64,000 nt of DNA from SB11 sp965222995 (GTDB lineage Bacteria > Bacteroidota > Bacteroidia > UBA8524), in contig OZ244977.1 in the NCBI GenBank assembly GCA_965222995.1, positions 3,720,001 through 3,784,000 of the forward strand, given 5' to 3'. This document shows, piece by piece, positions 34,318 through 42,704 of this stretch. A program made the translations under genes and the position numbers. Within the stretch, counting starts at the first letter, position 1; each line of letters opens with the position of its first letter. The notes under the pieces were generated by a model. The model did no database searches. It saw only the letters and a list, made by a program, of their open reading frames with translations, and was not told the DNA's origin.

Positions 34318-34523
34318 AATTTTAATTATTAAGGTTATACTTTAAATTAATGTCCTATTTATACCTTAATAATTTCCATAGTTGTGCCATCGCGTTGTAT
34401 AGCACAACAAAACACATGAAGCCCTTGCTATTTGTGCGCCTACTGTAAAATTTAAAATTAGGAGGTTTTTAAAAACCTGTGTAATATCTTCCCCAACTTG
34501 AGGTTTTATACAGTCAGGGTTAT

Positions 34524-35279
34524 TTATATAATGTTAGAAAGGCGTTTTATAACCTTAAATGTTTCTTCTTTATAGGTATTACTAATAGGAATTTCTTTTC
34601 CATTGGTCATTTTTATAAACCCTCCGCTCTCTTTTAAAACACCTATTATATGAATTGTATTTATGTAATAACTTTTATGAACGCGCAAAAAACCCTTTTC
34701 ATCTAAAATCGCTTCAAAGTCTTTTATTTTTTTTGATACCAAAACCTTTTTACCGCCTGCTAAATACATTTGTATATAGCTTCCTTGTCCTTCAACATAT
34801 AGTATATTTTCAATACTATAATACTCTAACCCCTCCCTGTTTTTAATGCCTATTTTATTGTGAAATCCACTTGATACTTGTTTTAGTAAGGGGTCTATAT
34901 CAGGATATGGGTTGTGTGCCAGTTCATCACTAAAAATTTTATCTATGGCTTGGTTTAACTCTTGGGGCATTATAGGCTTTAATATATAGTCAAAAGCATT
35001 ATATTTTATTGCTTGTACTGCATAGTGTTCATAAGCAGTAACAAAAACAACTCTCAACTCAAGCCCATTTAAATTTTCTAAAACTTCAAATCCGCTACCA
35101 TCGGCCAACTCAATATCCAAAAAAAGAATATTGGGTTTATATTTTTCTAAGGCAATTATAGCCTGTGGTATGTTTTGGCAATATGCACAAACGTTGATAT
35201 GTGGCGTATAGTCTTTTATTAGCGTTTGTAGCACCTCACCTGCTGAGGGTTCATCATCAACTATGATAGCTTTAATCAT
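34524..35279 (-). CDS. LytTR-family response regulator
   Basis: 251 residues. The receiver has the phospho-acceptor Asp in NILFLDIELADGSG near residue 57, acidic DDE near 9-11, and Lys in DYILKPIMPQEL near 104. The C-terminal LytTR DNA-binding domain includes IENILYVEGQGSYIQMYLAGGKKVLVSKKIKDFEAIL and FLRVHKSYYINTIHI. It overlaps the upstream kinase gene by 8 nt and is its partner. It resembles AlgR/LytR-type regulators of envelope genes. Confidence 0.92.
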   Translation of the reverse strand: MIKAIIVDDEPSAGEVLQTLIKDYTPHINVCAYCQNIPQAIIALEKYKPNILFLDIELADGSGFEVLENLNGLELRVVFVTAYEHYAVQAIKYNAFDYILKPIMPQELNQAIDKIFSDELAHNPYPDIDPLLKQVSSGFHNKIGIKNREGLEYYSIENILYVEGQGSYIQMYLAGGKKVLVSKKIKDFEAILDEKGFLRVHKSYYINTIHIIGVLKESGGFIKMTNGKEIPISNTYKEETFKVIKRLSNII

Positions 35280-38250
35280 AAACGGGTAAATAAAATAAAA
35301 CTAATGTTCCTGTCTGAGAATTATTAATTAGCTCTAAATCAACCATTTTAAAATAATTCTCTGAAAAATTTTTGCCCCAAATTTGTTGTATTCTGGCTTT
35401 TGTGGTTTTTATACCTGAACTTTTTCTCTTGTTTTTTCCTGCAAACGGGTTCCGGAATCGAGATTTCCGTTCTTCAACTTTTTCTGCGTTTTTTAATCCA
35501 ATACCATCGTCTTTAATAGAAACTTCAATGGTTTTATTTCCATTTAATACTTTTAATTTAATATCGACCCAGATATTACCGTTGTCTTGTTTATTAAGTA
35601 AGCCATGCAATATAGCATTTTCTACAAAAGGCTGCATTGTTAGTGGTGGTACTTTAGTAATATTTGTGTCTAATTTTTCATTTACATTAATATGCAATTT
35701 AAATTTTTGATTAAACCTTAGGTTTTCCAATTCAGCATAAAGCTCAAGTGCTTCAAGTTCTTTAGCTAAAGGTATATTCTCTTCAGCAGTATTATTAAAG
35801 GTTTGCCGCATTAGTTGCGAAAACTTTGAAAGAAATGAAGCTGATGCCTCAGTATCGTTCTTTAAAATATAATTCTGAATAGCATTTAATGAGTTATAGA
35901 TGAAATGCGGGTTCATTTGCCCTCTTAAGGCTTCATTTCTCGATGCATTAAGTTCATGCTTTAATTGCTCCTGTTCTCTAACAAAGTTTATTCTATACCT
36001 AACAAAAAAGACTGTTAGCAAAAGGCATACTGCCACTACAGAAACTATAAACCAAATTGTTTGCCAAAAGGGTGGTAAAATTGTGAAGCTGTAAGAGGCA
36101 TATGAACTGCTTCCCCCATTTACGGGGTTTACTACGCCTACTTCAAAAATATATTCTCCGGCAGGCAAAGAACTATATACAACTGAAAGGTTTTTGGTAT
36201 AGTTCCATTTTTCTTCTTTGTTTTTTAACCTGTACTTATATTTAAGCTGTTTATTATACTGAAAATTTATTCCTATAAATGAAATAACAATATTGTTATT
36301 TGTATACTTAATCCTACTATTTTGTTCAGGCTTTGTTCTTTTACCGTTAACTATAGTTTCCCTAATATATATTGGTATATTTTTAGGAAAACTCATAGTT
36401 TTTGACTTATTTATAATTGATATTCCCCTAGTAGTAGCTACCCACATTTCACTCCCTACATTGCAAAAGTTAAATACTTCGTTTGATACTAAACCATTAT
36501 TTATATTTATGGTATTAAACTTTGTTTTTGTAGCATTTAATATATTATTGATTACACAAATACCTTTGTTTGTTCCTACCCAAACTAGAGTATCATTTTC
36601 AGTCCATATAGTATTACACATCAGACTGGGTAAGCCTTCGGCGGTTTTATATTGCTTTATATTATAAATATTATCTTCTTCAAAAACCAATACCCCTCCA
36701 CCAACTGTAGCTGCAATTATGTAGTCTTTGTTAAGCTGCTTAATATCATTTACTCTATATTTAAACAGTGGGTTTTTTGTTTTTAGATCAATTAATTTTT
36801 TATTTGAGTAGAGATAAAGTCCTTTTAATGTTCCAATTAATAAATCCCCATTGTTTTTTTCAAAAACACTCCATATTCTTGGAATTCCCTCTAAATTTAT
36901 GTTCCCAACTTGCTGATTACCTGTAGGTAAAAATTTATTTATTCCTTTAGGGGTATTTACATAAATAAATTTTTTTCCTAAAAAAATTTCTTGGCAATAT
37001 TTATTTTTGAATACTGTAGTATTTTCTATGGTTACTTTTTTAGAAAGTGGATTTAAAGTATATAAACCCCACTTTTTCTTAAATACAATATCACTTCTAT
37101 TATACCCCGTGTTGGAATATACTTGATTAAAAAAAGGCTTATTTTTTTCCTTTAAAAAAATTTCACCTTTGTCATCAAGTAGTAATATATTTTTGTTAGC
37201 ATTAACTATTTTTCTGATTTTTCTATTTGCAAAGTGCTTTCCTGAAATATACATTTTGAACTGCTGAGGGCTAACCGAGAATATACCCTTCTCTAAAGAA
37301 GTTAGCCAGACCCCCCCTTCATTGTCTTGTGAAATAGATGAAATAGTTAACCCTTCCAACCCTCTTATAGCTTTGGTATAATTGCTTTTCGCCAATAAAC
37401 ATTCGTATCCTTCTCCTCTATAACCTATCCAAATATTTTTTGTGCCATCAACAAAAAAATGAATTACTTCACTTTTACAATTCCATATTCTTTCAGCTTT
37501 ATTTTCACTTAATTTTATAATATAATTTCCAATATTACTTATATAAATCCCCTTTGCGAGTTTTTGTGTTAGAACATTAATCCCCACAGGCTCATGTTTT
37601 ATTTCTGAAATTTTCTTTTTATTATCTAAATAATAAAATTCTGTTCGTGTAGCATCAACATCGCCAGTAATTACTGACTTTCCTCCGCTGGAAATAAAAA
37701 CTTTCATCTCTCCTTTTTTATACAAGGTAAACGAGGTATCTATTGCGCCATTTGCATCTATTTTTACTAATATTCTATATGTACTTTTGTTAAATATAAA
37801 CGGGGCATTATATTTTGTATACCAAACGTTTTCATTTTTGTCGATTATCAAATTATTGAAAACTTCTGAGGGAAGAATTGTTGCAATACTGTCATTATAT
37901 TTATAGTTATAAAAACTGTCTTTTTTGTAATATCCCAATGCCGAGGAAAAGCCTTTAAACCATAAGCGGTTCTTATGGTCTTTTATTATTTCAAAAACAG
38001 TATTATCAGGAATACCATCTTCAGTGGTAAAAACTTCAAAGTTATACCCGTCAAACCTTGCCAATCCCCTATCTGTCGCAAACCACATATACCCCTCTTC
38101 ATCTTGTATTGAAAAATACGTTTCAGAACTAGGTAAACCGTCATTAGTTGAATAGTTTTTAAAGGCAAATGACTGTGCACACAATATTTTGGTGCCAAAA
38201 GTAAATAGCAATAAAATAATTATATGTTTTGCTCTATACAGTCCCTTCAT
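35272..38250 (-). CDS. Two-component sensor histidine kinase with propeller and YYY domains
   Basis: 992 residues. After a signal peptide (HIIILLLFTFGTKILCAQ) there are two-component regulator propeller repeats (for example DGLPSSETYFSIQDEEGYMWFATDRGLARFDGYNF), then a Y_Y_Y domain (~630-720). A membrane helix (WQTIWFIVSVVAVCLLLTVFFV) near 735 precedes a His_kinase domain (MNPHFIYNSLNAIQNYIL), and a HATPase with VPPLTMQPFVENAILHG and SGIKTTKARIQQIWG. This is the periplasmic-sensing, His_kinase/LytTR type of Bacteroidota. A TAATGTTG box 7 nt before ATG 38250 may be its -7 element. Confidence 0.9.
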   Translation of the reverse strand: MKGLYRAKHIIILLLFTFGTKILCAQSFAFKNYSTNDGLPSSETYFSIQDEEGYMWFATDRGLARFDGYNFEVFTTEDGIPDNTVFEIIKDHKNRLWFKGFSSALGYYKKDSFYNYKYNDSIATILPSEVFNNLIIDKNENVWYTKYNAPFIFNKSTYRILVKIDANGAIDTSFTLYKKGEMKVFISSGGKSVITGDVDATRTEFYYLDNKKKISEIKHEPVGINVLTQKLAKGIYISNIGNYIIKLSENKAERIWNCKSEVIHFFVDGTKNIWIGYRGEGYECLLAKSNYTKAIRGLEGLTISSISQDNEGGVWLTSLEKGIFSVSPQQFKMYISGKHFANRKIRKIVNANKNILLLDDKGEIFLKEKNKPFFNQVYSNTGYNRSDIVFKKKWGLYTLNPLSKKVTIENTTVFKNKYCQEIFLGKKFIYVNTPKGINKFLPTGNQQVGNINLEGIPRIWSVFEKNNGDLLIGTLKGLYLYSNKKLIDLKTKNPLFKYRVNDIKQLNKDYIIAATVGGGVLVFEEDNIYNIKQYKTAEGLPSLMCNTIWTENDTLVWVGTNKGICVINNILNATKTKFNTININNGLVSNEVFNFCNVGSEMWVATTRGISIINKSKTMSFPKNIPIYIRETIVNGKRTKPEQNSRIKYTNNNIVISFIGINFQYNKQLKYKYRLKNKEEKWNYTKNLSVVYSSLPAGEYIFEVGVVNPVNGGSSSYASYSFTILPPFWQTIWFIVSVVAVCLLLTVFFVRYRINFVREQEQLKHELNASRNEALRGQMNPHFIYNSLNAIQNYILKNDTEASASFLSKFSQLMRQTFNNTAEENIPLAKELEALELYAELENLRFNQKFKLHINVNEKLDTNITKVPPLTMQPFVENAILHGLLNKQDNGNIWVDIKLKVLNGNKTIEVSIKDDGIGLKNAEKVEERKSRFRNPFAGKNKRKSSGIKTTKARIQQIWGKNFSENYFKMVDLELINNSQTGTLVLFYLPVYD

Positions 38251-38395
38251 TACAATCCAACATTAAAACTATAAAAATCTTTCCAATAAACAGTATATGT
38301 TTGTTAAACCATATCCAGTAGGCGCCAAAATATTTTTAACTAACGGGTGATAAAAAACATTATATGCTCTATAGAAGTAGGCTAGTATTTATACC

Positions 38396-39231
38396 TTAGC
38401 CTATAGGGCTTGCCAGTTGTTCTAATTTATTTACTTCTTCTTTAAGAACTAATTTCTCTTTAGCATTGCTCAAAGCATACTTTGATAGTTTTGCAGCTTC
38501 TTCTTTAGCCTCATCGTCACCTAACTTATATATAGAAAGAAATGCCTTTTGTAAACACACCCCCACCTCTATTGTTCCTGCTCCGTCTCTTATAACTCCA
38601 TTAAAAATATCTTCAAACATACTACTCGTTTGTAAGGCTGGTACATGTATGCGAGGGTATTTTACTTCGTCTTTTTTATTCTCTCTAGAAACCCAAGGCT
38701 TTAGTGTTCTAACTCCTGTACTAATTATATCTATAGCTGTGCCGGGGTCATTAACAGCAGGCGAAAGTGCTCTAGAGGCGATTTCGCTTAATACTACCAA
38801 GCCAAACCGTGGGTCTTGCTCAAAAGAACGCTGTTTGCCAATATTAAAAGCCTCAATTATTCTTTCAATTGCTTCTTCATCTAGCTTTGCAGTACTGTAT
38901 AAAATAGGGGTGGCGCCATCGTTAAAATCACCCGGCAGTAACGGAATATAAAACTCAATATCTTTTTCATCGGCAAGCTCTGATAATGCTGATGTATCTA
39001 TATTTCTTATATAACCTATAGTTTCACAATTAATAGTAAAGTAGCTTTCTTTAGGTGTAAAATCAACAAGCTCATTTCCACCTAAGAAAGGTTTTTTTAC
39101 CCGTTCTTTTATAGCTTTAACGGTTGCTAACTCAATAGTATTTATAGTATGCCCAACCCTACCCAGTTTAGAGAGGTAGTTTATCCATTGTAATAGTGTT
39201 GCGATAACTATAGCTATAACAATTATGGTTA
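38396..39231 (-). pseudogene. DUF2254 membrane protein, C-terminal part beyond a frameshift
   Basis: The reading is open from about 39237 to the TAA at 38396 in one frame, giving a soluble C-terminal part that begins VVTIIVIAIVIATLLQW, continues GHTINTIELATVKAIKERV and ends VVLSEIASRALSPAVNDPGTA ... KLEQLASPIG. This belongs to DUF2254, a predicted membrane protein with an N-terminal helical bundle. A TTG start at 38800 gives a smaller apparent gene, but it is not a real start. It joins the fragment at 39232-39639 if one A is inserted in the A5 run at 39236-39240. Confidence 0.75.
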
Positions 39232-39639
39232 CTACAAAAAGATTAGTCTTCCACTATCGCTATATACCCGCTGGCTTAAAGCAATTATGCCTACCAAACT
39301 ATATATAAATGCCCCGATAAATACCGATAGTGCATTTTGCGAGGTAGTATCTTGAAGCAGTAATTGTGTTGAGCGTGGTGTAACGTTATTGGTAGCAGCA
39401 GAGTAAGTAGAAACCATAACACTGAGGGAGAAGGTGGCTACCACCAACATACTGTTGGCAATAATATGCAAAATACCATCTACAGCTTGTGCCCCTACTT
39501 TTCTAGAAAACTCATCAGGTATTGTATTATTGGCAAGTACACCTACAAATGCAGTTAAAATTGCCAAAACACAAAAAAGACTGGCTCGTACCCATAGTTT
39601 ACGGCTAAACTGTTTTAATATCCATTGCCACTTGGTCAT
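39232..39639 (-). pseudogene. DUF2254 membrane protein, N-terminal part before a frameshift
   Basis: Residues 1-135 with three membrane helices: WVRASLFCVLAILTAFVGVL, LHIIANSMLVVATFSLSVMV and ALSVFIGAFIYSLVGIIAL. They match the N-terminus of DUF2254. The frame stops at TAG 39232-39234, and the next in-frame sequence belongs to the downstream fragment. The start ATG 39639 is appropriate for DUF2254 proteins (MTKWQWILKQFSRKLWVRAS). Full length would be about 413 residues. The function is unknown. The break is in an A5 homopolymer, so a sequencing error is as likely as a true mutation. Confidence 0.75.
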
Positions 39640-39755
39640 GTTTCTCTAACCAGTATCTTTAAAAGCCCTTTATTAGTATAAGACAAGATTAGCTATAATG
39701 TTTGCAAAGTGCAAAAAGTGTACGACAATAGTAGAAATCTATTTTAAGCTCAAAG

Positions 39756-39788
39756 AAAAAAACCCAACTTGAAATGAGTTGGGTTTTT
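39756..39788. terminator. Hairpin terminator downstream of the cupin gene
   Basis: Arms AAAACCCAACT (39759-39769) and AGTTGGGTTTT (39777-39787) with a seven-base loop and A/T runs on both sides. It lies just past the stop of the cupin gene on the minus strand. Confidence 0.8.
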
Positions 39789-39828
39789 TGAGTATGTAAG
39801 TGTATAGTTTTACTCTAACAATATGTTG

Positions 39829-40353
39829 TTATTTATATCCAAACAGCTTCGCCGACTCTGCGCCTAAGAAAAATAAAAACTTTTGAAACTTCCATGGGAT
39901 TATTCTAAAATAAGCATCAAAATAGTACATTAACAAAAGCGTATAGAAGGGATTATAGGGAATGTTTTTCTTATTAATCTTTCCCTCTTCAGAAAGGCTA
40001 TAAGTTAACCTTATACCTTTTTCTATGTTTTTTGGAGGATATATTTCAGCAATAAACTTTGCTTCTACACTCTTATTATTCCAAAAAGAATGAAGTACAA
40101 ATTTCTCAACAACTACTTTATCATCGCCCGGTTTTAAAGTCAGATACTTATTCCCAACTCTCATATTAAGCTCCCCTTGTATTACCTCAAAAGATTCTGT
40201 TTGATAGGGGTGAAAATGTCTGGGGTTTTTTGCCCATGAAGAGTTAGGTGCAAGTGTCATTATAAATTTCGATATAAGACCGTTCGTTTCCTCACATGTT
40301 TCTATAAACTCGATGCTGTCTCCCGTAGCGTAGTTTCTTATTTTTTCACCCAT
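39829..40353 (-). CDS. Cupin-domain protein
   Basis: 174 residues. The cupin beta barrel (residues ~10-120) contains NPRHFHPYQTESFEVIQGELNMRVG and KPGDDKVVVEKFVLHSFWNN, with the His..His..Glu set of metal ligands in the first motif and a His in the second. The C-terminal ~50 residues (IPYNPFYTLLLMYYFDAYFRIIPWKFQKFLFFLGA) are hydrophobic and may touch the membrane. It follows the SRPBCC gene with a 16-nt gap on the same strand, so the two form a small operon. Substrate unknown. Confidence 0.8.
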   Translation of the reverse strand: MGEKIRNYATGDSIEFIETCEETNGLISKFIMTLAPNSSWAKNPRHFHPYQTESFEVIQGELNMRVGNKYLTLKPGDDKVVVEKFVLHSFWNNKSVEAKFIAEIYPPKNIEKGIRLTYSLSEEGKINKKNIPYNPFYTLLLMYYFDAYFRIIPWKFQKFLFFLGAESAKLFGYK

Positions 40354-40369
40354 CCTGCTATTTTCAGTT

Positions 40370-40813
40370 TTATAATTCCATTAATCGTTTAGCTCTTTGC
40401 ATTGATAGTTTTGTTTGTATAAAAAGTATTTCTTTAATAATTGGGCGGAACAAAGTTAACCAATAACTATTTTTTAGTACTAATGAGTTTACTTGCGTCC
40501 AAACGGTTCCGTCTTTAGCACTTTCATATTTCCAAGCTCCCCCTCCTGAATTAATTATTGTAGATTTTACATCCTTAGTAGCTAAAGAAGTTTTATTGGG
40601 CTTGTCGTCTAGTTTATAAACGAATGTTATTATACTTCCCCCAAACATTTCCAGTTTCACTATTCTAGTAGGAATATTTTGCAATACTTCCACTTTTTTA
40701 ACCGCATAATCCCATAACACTCTATTGTCATAGTTCTGTGTGAACTCCCATACCGTTTCACGGGGCTTATTTATAGAAATACTGTTTTTAACGGTAATCA
40801 CATTACGCGACAT
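40370..40813 (-). CDS. SRPBCC-fold (polyketide cyclase/dehydrase-like) protein
   Basis: 147 residues with a START/SRPBCC pattern: ISINKPRETVWEFTQNYDNRVLWDYAV near residue 13, KVEVLQNIP..., and the closing helix IIKEILFIQTKLSMQRAKRLMEL. The fold binds hydrophobic ligands in a helix-grip cavity. It has a TATATTCG box four bases before its ATG (40818-40825, minus strand). It is followed by a cupin gene, which suggests a shared small-molecule or lipid-related role. The ligand is unknown. Confidence 0.8.
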   Translation of the reverse strand: MSRNVITVKNSISINKPRETVWEFTQNYDNRVLWDYAVKKVEVLQNIPTRIVKLEMFGGSIITFVYKLDDKPNKTSLATKDVKSTIINSGGGAWKYESAKDGTVWTQVNSLVLKNSYWLTLFRPIIKEILFIQTKLSMQRAKRLMEL

Positions 40814-40817
40814 TGCA

Positions 40818-40825
40818 CGAATATA
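40818..40825 (-). promoter_or_regulatory. -7 box TATATTCG, 4 nt before the SRPBCC start
   Basis: One mismatch to TAnnTTTG on the minus strand. With a four-base gap to ATG 40813 and a terminator directly upstream (40831-40859), it defines a compact promoter for the SRPBCC-cupin pair. Confidence 0.45.
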
Positions 40826-40830
40826 GAAAC

Positions 40831-40859
40831 AAAAAACCTTCTCAAAATTGGGAAGGTTT
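40831..40859. terminator. Hairpin terminator of the tRNA-Arg gene
   Basis: Arms AAACCTTC (40834-40841) and GAAGGTTT (40852-40859); read on the minus strand it ends in a T6 run. It lies 13 bases past the tRNA 3' end. Confidence 0.75.
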
Positions 40860-40871
40860 AATCAAACTTCG

Positions 40872-40943
40872 TAGCCCCGACAGGAATCGAACCTGTATCT
40901 AAAGTTTAGGAAACTTCTATTCTATCCATTGAACTACGGGGCC
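40872..40943 (-). tRNA. tRNA-Arg (anticodon CCT)
   Basis: 72-nt cloverleaf read on the minus strand: acceptor GGCCCCG pairing with CGGGGCT (one G-T), D-arm GTTC...GAAT, anticodon arm GAAGT-TTCCTAA-ACTTT with anticodon CCT (40908-40910), T-arm ACAGG-TTCGATT-CCTGT and discriminator A. CCA is not encoded. It reads the AGG codon. A partial copy of its 5' half lies at 42641-42682. Confidence 0.93.
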
Positions 40944-41074
40944 AAGGTGGCAAAGGTAGTAATGTGTACTACCTTTTCAAATTTAACACCAACCTGCATA
41001 AATAATACAAACCATTTTATTATAACCAATTGAATAAAAGATAAATTTATTCTGTACCTGCTTCTCATAAAAAG

Positions 41075-42045
41075 TTAAGTGTCAGTCATAAGCCGAATTA
41101 AGTTTCTACCCTTTTCACTAAGCACATAATGAACTTGTTTGCCATCACGAAATCTATTGACCAAATCTGTTTGGTATAGCTTCCCTAATTGCTGAGATAC
41201 ACCCCGGCAGTGATGCGAGTGAGTATAGATAGTTCATAAGTAGTACGAGGTTGATCAAGCAACTCTAAAATAATTGTAGAAGTGGCTCCAAATAATAATT
41301 GCAATGAATAGGGGTGGGTGAGTTTTGAATCGGAAAAAAGACGGGTATCTTTAATTGGGTATATAATAATAACAGGTTGTGAGGGAGCATAAACTACATA
41401 TACATCAGGATATGAAAATACCGAGGGCATAAGAAGTAGCCCTAATTTATTCACTTTTACCAATGCTGAAAACTTTTTATCAATCCTCAAAGAGCTGCTC
41501 TTATACTCAATACCTTTACCAATATTGTCAAATACAGCTTCAACACCCTTCTTAGCCATAAGCTGGGACCTATATAAAATATCGCTTTCTAAAAAACTTT
41601 TGCATTTGCCCCAATAAGTCAACAGTGTCTTTCCCCAAAAACGAGTCATTTCATTAGTTATCAGTTTTAGTGCACTTTTATGTGAAGCAGTGAATTGAGC
41701 GTAAATAGCCTCTTCAAGTCCATAGTGTTTAGATACCTTTTCAATATCTTTCATTACTAGGTTCTTTTTAGTCATTAAAATGTTATCTATTTCAACAGTA
41801 AGAATAGTGCTGTTGTTCAAAGGCGTTAAAAAGTCGGGAATGTACCCGTTTTTTCGTACTAACGCTGATAGATAAGGAAAGTCAGTAGTTAGGATATTTT
41901 CCTCCGCCTTCTTTATCCAATTTGAAAAATAGCCCTTATTGGAACTGCGGAGAAAAGAACGAAATGCCATTACCAATTCAAAACAAGGGCTTATTGTAAA
42001 GCGAATTTGTTTAAAAGCATCGTTATGTAATTTAAGTTCAATCAC
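41075..42045 (-). pseudogene. ArsR/DUF5937-like transcriptional regulator, frameshifted in the HTH
   Basis: The first 286 residues run from GTG 42045 and end at a TAG at 41185, within a winged HTH (LLFGATSTIILELLDQPRTTYELSILTRITAG). In the next frame the HTH continues without a break: GVSQQLGKLYQTDLVNRFRDGKQVHYVLSEKGRNLIRLMTDT, ending at TAA 41075-41077. One base missing in the G4 run near 41200 explains both. Restored length is about 323 residues. The N-terminal ~200 residues match the DUF5937 type with the C-terminal ArsR HTH. The gene is either broken or a sequencing error. It is divergent from the lipoprotein gene at 42141 and may regulate it. Confidence 0.75.
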
Positions 42046-42052
42046 GACTTAC

Positions 42053-42067
42053 AATTTAGTAAAAACT
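42053..42067. repeat. Left copy of a 15-bp direct repeat
   Basis: AATTTAGTAAAAACT occurs here and again at 42639-42653 in the same orientation, flanking the lipoprotein gene at 42141-42635. The right copy leads into the tRNA-Arg fragment. Confidence 0.6.
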
Positions 42068-42140
42068 AAATCGTATTAAATTAATTTTCAATGCACTGCA
42101 GATTTTTGGATGTTTGCTACGAACAAAACTTTTACGAACC

Positions 42141-42635
42141 ATGAATAAACTAAATTTCTTAATAGTAACGCTATTGCTATTTTTTTCTTGTTCGATGGCA
42201 AATAAAAAGAAAGCTCAAGCAAACTCTACAGAGACTATAAAGGCAGCCGGTGCCTCCACAGAGCTTACTGAAAAACGTTTTTGGAAATTGATGGCAGATA
42301 TTGGTGAAATGGGAAAGTTTATAGTGGCGGTTCCCAATCAAGGGGCTTCAGCCAATATAGTTGGAAAATTTTCGGTTGAATTTGAAGGAACTGAAAATGT
42401 TTTTGAGAAAAAAGGGTGTTCAGACCACGTACATTTATCATTTAATCAATTAGAAAAAATAACTTTCAGCTATATTGATGTTGGGTATGGATTAGAGCCA
42501 TTGATGGAATTTCAAGATAGCAATGAGATTACTTTTTTAAAACTGTATTACCCTGGTGCTAATGCAACAAAAAAGCAACAGCAGCTTGTGGAAAAGAGTG
42601 TTGATATTCAAACACTTTTTAAGGGAAATTGGTAA
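42141..42635 (+). CDS. Hypothetical lipoprotein, faint HutX/HemS-like pattern
   Basis: 164 residues from ATG 42141 (a TTG 27 nt upstream is an alternative). It has a lipobox (LLLFFSCSMANK, Cys near residue 17), a polar linker, and a beta-rich domain with DHVHLSFNQLEKITFSYIDVGYGLEPLMEFQDSNEITFLKLYYPG. The SDHVHL...LEKITF...F.D...F.LYYPG order is faintly like the HutX/ChuX heme-utilisation fold, but the heme ligands cannot be matched, so I treat it as unknown. Divergent from the frameshifted ArsR gene, which may regulate it. It lies between two 15-bp direct repeats. Confidence 0.5.
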   Translation: MNKLNFLIVTLLLFFSCSMANKKKAQANSTETIKAAGASTELTEKRFWKLMADIGEMGKFIVAVPNQGASANIVGKFSVEFEGTENVFEKKGCSDHVHLSFNQLEKITFSYIDVGYGLEPLMEFQDSNEITFLKLYYPGANATKKQQQLVEKSVDIQTLFKGNW

Positions 42636-42638
42636 AGT

Positions 42639-42682
42639 AATTTAGTAAAAACTTCTATTCAATCCATTGAACTACGGGGTCA
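42639..42682. repeat. Right 15-bp direct repeat plus truncated tRNA-Arg copy
   Basis: 42639-42653 is the second AATTTAGTAAAAACT. 42641-42682 matches the tRNA-Arg gene from its anticodon loop to its 5' end (complement orientation the same as the true gene), with the blocks AAACTTCTATTC and ATCCATTGAACTACGGGG intact and about two base changes over 35. The T-arm and acceptor 3' half are absent, so it cannot be a functional tRNA. Confidence 0.7.
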
Positions 42683-42704
42683 GATAGACTAAGGTAAGAA
42701 ACAA

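Noticed and set aside
38466..38951. 161-residue plus-strand ORF inside DUF2254
   Set aside because: Antisense to the conserved C-terminal part of DUF2254.
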